The notes beneath the pieces were generated by a model. The model saw only the letters and a list, made by a program, of their open reading frames with translations. It did not search any database and was not told the DNA's origin. A stretch of DNA of 64,000 bases from Tetragenococcus sp041859945 (GTDB taxonomy: Bacteria > Bacillota > Bacilli > Lactobacillales > Enterococcaceae). A program made the translations under genes and the position numbers. Where the stretch lies: assembly GCA_041859945.1 (NCBI GenBank), contig JBFLGC010000004.1, positions 1 to 64,000 on the forward strand, written 5' to 3'. Shown here piece by piece: positions 58,050 to 64,000 of this stretch (position 1 is its first letter; each line of letters opens with the position of its first letter).

Positions 58050-58843
58050 AGGTACTGATCGTGGATGATGAACAGCATATCGTGGAATACTTAAAATATG
58101 TCGTTTCTTGGAAAAGTCTCGGCTTTGAAACGGTCCAAACCACTAGTTCGAGTAGTGCTGCCAGAGAGTATTTGTTAGCAGAGAAACCAGAGCTTATGAT
58201 CACAGACATTCGTATGCCCGAGTTTTCAGGACTGGATTTGGCTGAAATGGTCTATAAAGAAGGTTTAACGACTAAAATCATCATTTTGTCGGGATATAGC
58301 GATTTTTCTTATGCACAAAAAGCCATACATTACGGGACGATCGACTATTTATTAAAACCGATCACAAAGAATGACTTATTACCTGTGATCGATCGTGTCA
58401 AAGCTTCTTGGCAAGATGACTTACGAAAAACTGAGCTTCCCTTAGAAAGTAGTTCAGAAACCGCCCCAGAAAATGATTTATTAGAAGCAACGAATGATGA
58501 AGCAACGCGTTTGGCGATGGTGAAGATCATCACATATATTAGGGAACACTACCCAGAAGACATTACCTTAGATGTCTTAAGTGAACAAGTTTATATGCAT
58601 CCAGTCACGATCTCGCGACTATTCAAGACAGCTACAGGGATAACAGTTACTGAATTTATCAGTCAGATCCGCTTAGAAGCGGCCGCTGATTTGTTAGAAC
58701 ACTCGAATCTTTTAGTTAGTGATATCGGAAATCTGGTCGGCTATCATAAGGCACAATATTTCATCAATTTATTCAAGAAACAATATGGGACGACACCACA
58801 AAAGTATCGTCGCAAGATGCGATTAGAAGGAGTAGAATCATGA
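58046..58843 (+). CDS. YesN-like response regulator with AraC-type DNA-binding domain
   Basis: The ATG at 58046 overlaps the kinase stop (ATGA); upstream codons in this frame lie in the kinase gene. 265 residues: receiver domain 1-120 (VLIVDDEQH, phosphoacceptor Asp in LMITDIRMP, Lys in DYLLKPI), a linker, then an AraC-type double helix-turn-helix (HPVTISRLFKTATGITVTEFISQIRLEAA, GYHKAQYFINLFKKQYGTTPQKYRR). It should activate the glycan operon when phosphorylated by its partner kinase. Confidence 0.95.
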   Translation: MKVLIVDDEQHIVEYLKYVVSWKSLGFETVQTTSSSSAAREYLLAEKPELMITDIRMPEFSGLDLAEMVYKEGLTTKIIILSGYSDFSYAQKAIHYGTIDYLLKPITKNDLLPVIDRVKASWQDDLRKTELPLESSSETAPENDLLEATNDEATRLAMVKIITYIREHYPEDITLDVLSEQVYMHPVTISRLFKTATGITVTEFISQIRLEAAADLLEHSNLLVSDIGNLVGYHKAQYFINLFKKQYGTTPQKYRRKMRLEGVES

Positions 58844-59514
58844 ACTTTGGGAAACAAGCGAATTTTATAGGGACATGGGTCTGGCGTGTTTTACGCGCTA
58901 GTTTCTTTTGGATCATCGGCAATATCGTCTACGTTTTTTTAGGCATGAATTTTTTGATGGCAGAGACGATCGATGAAATGGGGACTTTGGTTGTCACTGG
59001 TTGGCTGTTGATTCCATTTCTATTTGCACCAGGAACGGTAGCGGCTTTTAGTTGTGTGCGTAAATTTTTTGATGAAACCGAGCCTGCTCTTTTTCAAGTG
59101 TATAAAATAGCCTATAAAAAGAACTATAAAGCTGCGATGCAACATGGAATCGGCTATGTTTTGATCAGTTTTATTTTATATGCCGCTTATTGGTATTACG
59201 GGCGTTTTGGCTTTGTGGGCAAATTGATCCCGGCTTTTTTATTGGTGCTAGTGACACTTTTATTTGCCTTTATCTTAGCTTATACGAGTGACCGCAAAGA
59301 AAAGTTGATTGACTATTGGAAACTTGGTGGTTTGCTACTGGTCAATCATCCGCTCTTTGTTTTATTCATGACAGCCGAGATATTTCTGGTCCTTTATTTT
59401 TGCCATTATATCGGGGCCTTACTTTTGTTTGTAGCACCGGGGGCCGTGCTTTTGATCGTTCATTATTTTTACCAAGAGTGTGTCAAGGCCGAAGTCAAAA
59501 AACAAGCGAAATGA
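58840..59514 (+). CDS. DUF624 (YesL-like) membrane protein
   Basis: 224 residues with five or six hydrophobic segments and the DUF624 pattern (FLFAPGTVAAFSCVRKFFDET-like loop, GIGYVLISFILYAAYWYY). YesL-type proteins sit next to YesM/YesN kinases and plant-polysaccharide genes in bacilli; their job is unknown. Its ATG overlaps the regulator stop (ATGA at 58840-58843), so it is translated with the two-component system. Confidence 0.85.
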   Translation: MNFGKQANFIGTWVWRVLRASFFWIIGNIVYVFLGMNFLMAETIDEMGTLVVTGWLLIPFLFAPGTVAAFSCVRKFFDETEPALFQVYKIAYKKNYKAAMQHGIGYVLISFILYAAYWYYGRFGFVGKLIPAFLLVLVTLLFAFILAYTSDRKEKLIDYWKLGGLLLVNHPLFVLFMTAEIFLVLYFCHYIGALLLFVAPGAVLLIVHYFYQECVKAEVKKQAK

Positions 59515-59529
59515 GAAAGGAAACAAGGT

Positions 59530-61389
59530 ATGGAAAAATTACTAGAAACCAAAGAAAACTGGCTGTTATCGCCCTCAGGTAGTCAATGGGAGTTAAGAGA
59601 AATGGATTCGTTGGCTTGCTATGAAGAACTTCAGATCCGTTTGAAAAATACGACACCATTCACTTTGACGTTAGATGTCCGTTTTGTGGCAAATAGCGGT
59701 CAGGACCTGAGGATCTCCTTTGATACCTTGCCGGAGACAGAAGTGACCGTGCCTATCGCTTTGTCTTATTTAGACAGTCAACAATTGTTCCCCCCGCGTA
59801 CGGATGGTCGTTTACGGATGATGGTTAACGGCTTGCCAATAGAAAAAGCAGCTGTCAAATCGCTTGTGATCAGTTCGCGTCCTTGTCATGAAAAGCGTAG
59901 AATCGAAAAAATTTCCGTTTCTTTGTCTGAACAAATAACCAAAGGCGTGATCCATGATCCCCAATGCTTGATTGATCACTTGGGACAGTGGTCAAAAAAA
60001 GCCTGGACTGGTAAGGTTTTTGATAAAGGAGCTTTGAAAGAGCAATTGACACAAAGAGTTGAAAAGATGCCAGATAATCAGGAAATAACCTATCAAACAG
60101 GCTTTTTTCATCTTGAAAAAAGAGCGGGTCGATGGTTTTTACTAGATCCTAATGGACAAGATTTTTGTTCGGTAGGGATGGACTGCGTGGGGCCATCGAT
60201 GGAGTGTAATATTGAGCCAATCAAAGCTTTGGTGCCACCAGAAGATCAAAAACATGCGCGGATCGACTATGTAAAACGTAACTTAAAGGAAACTTTTGGT
60301 GCGACTTGGTATGAAAACTGGCAAAAGTTGATTGCAGGCTACTTAAAAGAATGGGGAGTCAATACGATTGGTGCTTGGTCGGATCTAAGCTTTGTCCATG
60401 ACCAACACTTTCCATACGTGGTCGTTCTAAGTAGTCTAGGAAATAGTGGCTATCCAGACACTGACGTGAAAATATTTCGTGATTTTCCGGATGTTTTTGC
60501 GCCTACCTATGAAAGGCGTGCCAAAGAATATGCCAAAGCGATCGTTCCCTTGGTCGATGATTCTTTCTTCATCGGCTATTTTATGCGGAACGAACCACAA
60601 TGGGCCTTTGAATATGAGATCGACCTGGCCACTGAACTGTTAAAAATGACCGAAAATAGTTATACAAAGCAAGCCTTGATCCATTCTTTAGAAAAGAAAT
60701 ATGAAAATATAAAGGATTTTTGTGCTGCTTGGTATCTTTCGGGTGATTCGATCAAGGACGTGATCGAACATACTCATACGACGGAACACCTATCGTTGGT
60801 GGCTATCCAAGATCTACAAGACTTTAGTCGTGAAATGATCCGGCAATATGTCAAAGTGCCCGCTCAAGCGATCCGAGCCCTAGATTCAAATCACTTGAAT
60901 CTAGGTATGCGCTATGCCTATCTAGCTAACGAAGCGATGGCAGCAGGATGCGACTATTTCGATGTCTTTAGTATCAACTGTTACCAAGAGGATCCGACTG
61001 ATAAAATCGAACAAGTGGCCCAAATCACAGGCAAACCCGTCATGATCGGTGAATTTCACTTTGGTGGGCTCGATAAAGGGCTGACTGCGACCGGCATCAA
61101 GGGTTGTCAGACTCAAAAAGAGCGTGCCCAGGCATTTGATCACTATTTGGCTAAAGCCAACGAACATCCCAATTTCATTGGTGCGCACTATTTTGCTTTA
61201 TATGATCAGCCTTGTTTAGGGCGTTTTGACGGTGAAAATTATCAATTCGGGTTCTTAGATGTCTGTAGCCAGCCTTATCAAGAAATGATCGAAAATAGAC
61301 AGTTAAGTGCAACGAATCTTTTGGAGATCCACCAAAAAGGTCGTTCAAATGTGAGAAAAGCGGCGCTGATCCCATCAATTTACTGCTAA
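59530..61389 (+). CDS. Clan GH-A type glycosidase, agarase-like, family uncertain
   Basis: 619 residues without signal peptide. Residues 1-150 are a beta-rich binding-like domain. The TIM barrel begins near 190 (GRWFLLDPNGQDFCSVGMDCVGP) and has a candidate acid/base Glu in YFMRNEPQWAF (about 358) and a nucleophile Glu in PVMIGEFHFGG (about 508). The LDP-G-FFSxG entry and NEP/EFHFG motifs recall GH50-like agarases and related beta-galactosidases, but I cannot place it firmly. It should act on imported oligosaccharide, perhaps a galactan-type one. Confidence 0.75.
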   Translation: MEKLLETKENWLLSPSGSQWELREMDSLACYEELQIRLKNTTPFTLTLDVRFVANSGQDLRISFDTLPETEVTVPIALSYLDSQQLFPPRTDGRLRMMVNGLPIEKAAVKSLVISSRPCHEKRRIEKISVSLSEQITKGVIHDPQCLIDHLGQWSKKAWTGKVFDKGALKEQLTQRVEKMPDNQEITYQTGFFHLEKRAGRWFLLDPNGQDFCSVGMDCVGPSMECNIEPIKALVPPEDQKHARIDYVKRNLKETFGATWYENWQKLIAGYLKEWGVNTIGAWSDLSFVHDQHFPYVVVLSSLGNSGYPDTDVKIFRDFPDVFAPTYERRAKEYAKAIVPLVDDSFFIGYFMRNEPQWAFEYEIDLATELLKMTENSYTKQALIHSLEKKYENIKDFCAAWYLSGDSIKDVIEHTHTTEHLSLVAIQDLQDFSREMIRQYVKVPAQAIRALDSNHLNLGMRYAYLANEAMAAGCDYFDVFSINCYQEDPTDKIEQVAQITGKPVMIGEFHFGGLDKGLTATGIKGCQTQKERAQAFDHYLAKANEHPNFIGAHYFALYDQPCLGRFDGENYQFGFLDVCSQPYQEMIENRQLSATNLLEIHQKGRSNVRKAALIPSIYC

Positions 61390-61400
61390 AGGAGAAGAGA

Positions 61401-63275
61401 ATGTCTGACTATTTTAAGTTTGAAACGCAAAACGATTGTCTAGTAAGCTTGCTACACCCAGAGGACCCAACTCATATGAATTGGGTCAAGGCAGGTTGTC
61501 ATTGGGGCAAGGTGGTGACGGGATTAAAGCTAGCTATTGAAGTAAGACGACAGATCAAAGGTGGATTTTTGCAAGAGACCTATGCCTTTACCAATCCGAC
61601 TGAGGTACCGATCTATACGGGTATCAAAGATATCAAGATCGAAATCCCTTTTCCTGATGAGTATGTCAATGCCAAAACTTCGCTGACTAAGCGGTGCCAT
61701 ACGCATATTTGGTGTGGTGAAAATAGTAGTTATGTGTTAGGACTAAGGATGGGAGGAGTAGCACCTCATCTAGGATTGATCCTAAAAGAGGGCTCTTTAG
61801 CAGCCTATAGCGTGCTCCGCGATCAGGAGCAACTCAGTAATGATCGCGGGGTCTTTTATCTACATTTGGCGCCTATGATTTTAGCGCCGGGTGAAACAAA
61901 GCAGCTTATTTGGGAGCTGCATTGGGTCAAAGACAAGCTTGATTTTGAAAAGATCCGCCAAAGTTATCCCAATCAACTACAAATCGATCTGGATCATTTT
62001 GTCACACTTGGTGAACAGCAGGTCCAAGGAAAGTTGTGGGTCTCTGAGACCCTCGCTTTCGATTCGTTAAGCCTCCAAGCAAATGGACAGATGATTGCTT
62101 TAAAGGCAACGGCTTTTTCATTGTCTGGTTTTGATCTAGGTGAGCAGCGTGTGGAAGTGAACTATGGCAACTATCATTCGCATTTTTGTTTTCTAGTCTA
62201 TCCCAAATTAACGGAATTGCTTGATAAACGGGTCCACTTTATTGCTGATCACCAGCAGCACCAAGCATCAGAAGTCCCAGAACTAAATGGGAGCTTTTTG
62301 AGTTATGATAATGAAGAAGGCCACCAATATTATGATCAGTATAATGACTATAATGCTGGTCGCGAACGAGTGGGCATGGGGGTGATCATTGCCCGCTATT
62401 TACAAAAACACAAGGATGAAAAGCTCTATGAACAATGGCAAGCATATGACGCCTATGTGTTAAGGGAATTGTTCAATCCTAAAATAGGGGAAGTATTCAA
62501 CGATTATGGTCATCGCTTTTATTTTAGGCTCTATAATTACCCTTGGTTGATCAACTATTTTTATGAAGTCTATAAATTGACGCAAGAAAATAAATACGTC
62601 GAGTATATGGATAAAGCGTTTAGGAAGTTTTATCAAGAAGGTGGCACCCATTTTTATCCGATCGGCTGGCATTTTTCCCGGTGGCTACCAGTAATCCAGG
62701 ACGTCAAAGGTAAAACGACTGCTCAATTTTGGTTAGAAAAAATCGAGCAGCACGCGGATACCTTGGCTTCAGTCGGTTTGGATTATCCAGCCCATGAAGT
62801 CAATTATGAACAATCGATCGTGGCCCCAGCAGTGTCGGTGTTGCTAGAAGCTTATATGATTACTGAAAAACAAGAGTATTTAAATGAAGCTAAAAAGCAT
62901 CTGGCTGTCTTAGAATTATTCAATGGCTTCCAGCCTGATCACCATCTGAACCAAGTAGCGATCCGCCATTGGGATGGGTATTGGTTTGGCAAGCGCAAAG
63001 TTTTAGGAGATACTTTTCCGCATTATTGGAGTAGCTTAACAGGATATGCTTACTTGCAGTATTATCAAATCACAGGTGAAAAAGACTACCTTGCAAAAGC
63101 GCAACGATCGATCCGCGCTAGTTTGAGTTTGATCGGCAGGGACGGAAGCGCTTCTTGTGCTTATTTGTATCCTTTTAAAATAAATGAGACCTTAGGAAAA
63201 TTCTATGACCCTTTGGCAAATGACCAAGATTGGGCTTTATACTATGCTGATCTATTATTTGAAACTAAAATTTGA
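61401..63275 (+). CDS. Predicted six-hairpin (alpha/alpha-toroid) glycosidase or lyase
   Basis: 624 residues, no signal peptide. Residues 1-270 look beta-rich; residues 280-620 are helical with repeated short hairpins and aromatic patches: YDQYNDYNAGRERVGMGVII, FYFRLYNYPWLINYFYEVYKLT, GWHFSRWLPVIQ, DYPAHEVNYEQSIVAPA and FPHYWSSLTGYAYLQYYQITG. This suits a six-hairpin glycosidase or polysaccharide lyase. I do not recognise the family. It is 11 bases after the clan-A enzyme gene, so both act in one pathway. Confidence 0.7.
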   Translation: MSDYFKFETQNDCLVSLLHPEDPTHMNWVKAGCHWGKVVTGLKLAIEVRRQIKGGFLQETYAFTNPTEVPIYTGIKDIKIEIPFPDEYVNAKTSLTKRCHTHIWCGENSSYVLGLRMGGVAPHLGLILKEGSLAAYSVLRDQEQLSNDRGVFYLHLAPMILAPGETKQLIWELHWVKDKLDFEKIRQSYPNQLQIDLDHFVTLGEQQVQGKLWVSETLAFDSLSLQANGQMIALKATAFSLSGFDLGEQRVEVNYGNYHSHFCFLVYPKLTELLDKRVHFIADHQQHQASEVPELNGSFLSYDNEEGHQYYDQYNDYNAGRERVGMGVIIARYLQKHKDEKLYEQWQAYDAYVLRELFNPKIGEVFNDYGHRFYFRLYNYPWLINYFYEVYKLTQENKYVEYMDKAFRKFYQEGGTHFYPIGWHFSRWLPVIQDVKGKTTAQFWLEKIEQHADTLASVGLDYPAHEVNYEQSIVAPAVSVLLEAYMITEKQEYLNEAKKHLAVLELFNGFQPDHHLNQVAIRHWDGYWFGKRKVLGDTFPHYWSSLTGYAYLQYYQITGEKDYLAKAQRSIRASLSLIGRDGSASCAYLYPFKINETLGKFYDPLANDQDWALYYADLLFETKI

Positions 63276-63370
63276 TTTTTTGAGATCCCAGATCGGGGGC
63301 CTCTTGTTATTTAAAAAGTTTTTTTCCTGTGCTACACTGATTTTAAGACAAATGATAGGGGCGTTTCCAC

Positions 63371-64000
63371 ATGGAAAAAATAATTTATTCCTTTGGTGAT
63401 AGTATTGTTAAGGGACACGTGTATGCACGCGGTTTTGTAGATGAAGTAGCCGATCGATTAGGCGTCTCACATCAGACCTTTGCAAAAAATGGGGCAGCCT
63501 TTTTTGAATGTCCAGTGATGGGTGGCAAAATAATTGAACAAGTAAAGACAGCTCCACGATTGGCACCTGATTTGATCATTTTTGATGGGGGTACGAATGA
63601 TGCTGAATATTTAGAAAGTCATCCCGACATAAAGATCGGTGAAATTCCTGCAGTAAAAGGGGCGACATCGACCATTGCTAGTGCCATGGAGCAGGTGATC
63701 CAAGCTATGCAAGCAAAATGGCCCAATGTACCGATCCTCTATGTGGCGGTGCATAAACTAGCGGCGCGCGATTTTAAAATACAAGAAGCCTTGCATCAAA
63801 TGGAACTGCAGGCTGTTAGAAAATATGACGTTTTTTTGACCAATTTGTATGATGATTCTGAATTAGATACCCGAAAACAAGTCATGCGTCAGAACTATTC
63901 TTTTGATAAATTGGATGAGTTGGGTATGCCGGGGAAAAATGGTTCTGGGACACATCCTAATTGGTTGGCTGTTGAAAAATATTATCTACCAGCTGTCTTA
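63371..64000 (+). CDS. SGNH/GDSL-type hydrolase (5' part, cut by window end)
   Basis: The frame is open from ATG 63371 to the window end, 210 codons. IIYSFGDSIVKG has the GDS nucleophile Ser, DGGTNDAEY the Gly-x-Asn block III, and GTHPNWLAVEKYY the His of block V; the Asp lies three residues before or nearby. Such enzymes are deacetylases or esterases. A cytoplasmic carbohydrate esterase for acetylated plant glycans would suit the locus. A TGCTACACT box about 35 bases upstream could be its promoter. Confidence 0.85.
   Translation, partial: MEKIIYSFGDSIVKGHVYARGFVDEVADRLGVSHQTFAKNGAAFFECPVMGGKIIEQVKTAPRLAPDLIIFDGGTNDAEYLESHPDIKIGEIPAVKGATSTIASAMEQVIQAMQAKWPNVPILYVAVHKLAARDFKIQEALHQMELQAVRKYDVFLTNLYDDSELDTRKQVMRQNYSFDKLDELGMPGKNGSGTHPNWLAVEKYYLPAVL

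Overview
The window comes from the chromosome of a low-GC Gram-positive bacterium of the Lactobacillales, most likely Enterococcus or a close relative. The evidence is gene content and order: a comG pseudopilin operon followed by a methyltransferase gene and ackA, pepV, pepA, a ytpR-type gene, htrA next to rlmH, a Met T-box ahead of a cobalamin-independent methyltransferase and luxS, and xfp phosphoketolase. Genes start with ATG, GTG or TTG behind strong AGGAGG sites, and many stop/start pairs overlap as ATGA. I see no rRNA, tRNA, CRISPR array or prophage. The species assignment is inference.

Layout. 1-2300: 3' part of the comG operon (comGB tail, comGC to comGG); comGC carries a 4-base insertion that breaks its frame inside the prepilin-processing motif. 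2378-4740: methyltransferase and ackA. 4741-7498: NitT/TauT-type ABC importer. 7497-17466: a glycan locus with a divergent ArsR-type regulator carrying a large C-terminal domain, a CUT1 sugar ABC importer without its own ATPase, a small membrane protein, a GH2 enzyme and two exported GH43 enzymes. 17469-21486: purine phosphoribosyltransferase and NCS2 permease, an MFS transporter, a MITE-like intergenic element and an NAD(P)H-hydrate dehydratase. 21556-24011: an Abi_2/AbiF-like HEPN gene cut in two by an intact IS256-family element with a 9-bp target duplication; a GC-rich hairpin with a U-tract, possibly a small RNA, lies upstream of it. 24095-31643: pepV, an AAC(6')-like GNAT gene, pepA, a thioredoxin-like gene, a ytpR-type gene, a 41-bp tandem repeat of palindromes, htrA, a DnaA-box cluster and rlmH. 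31653-36292: an ABC exporter with LytTR and DUF3021 genes, a DUF3290/DUF421 pair and a HAD hydrolase. 36293-39590: an interspersed repeat, a small GNAT gene, the Met T-box operon and a HhH-GPD glycosylase. 39600-45964: xfp, then a GntR regulator with a 6-phospho-beta-glucosidase and a PTS EIIC. 46058-47923: an ISLre2-type element. 47991-49895: LemA and TPM-domain genes. 50249-64000: a second large glycan locus with DUF2264, an LplB/YtcP/LipO-like importer, a GH43-like enzyme, a YesMN-like two-component system, a DUF624 protein, a clan-A-like glycosidase, a predicted six-hairpin enzyme and an SGNH hydrolase cut by the window end.

How it fits together. Two loci look built to harvest plant-type polysaccharides. 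Both importers lack an ATPase gene and presumably borrow an MsmX/MsmK-type ATPase encoded elsewhere. Pentoses released by the GH43 enzymes could feed phosphoketolase, whose acetyl phosphate is turned into ATP by AckA; no pentose isomerase or kinase genes are in the window, so this link is inferred. The most notable observations are the comGC frameshift, the IS-disrupted Abi gene with its possible small RNA, the DnaA-box cluster, the 41-bp palindrome array and the interspersed noncoding repeats.
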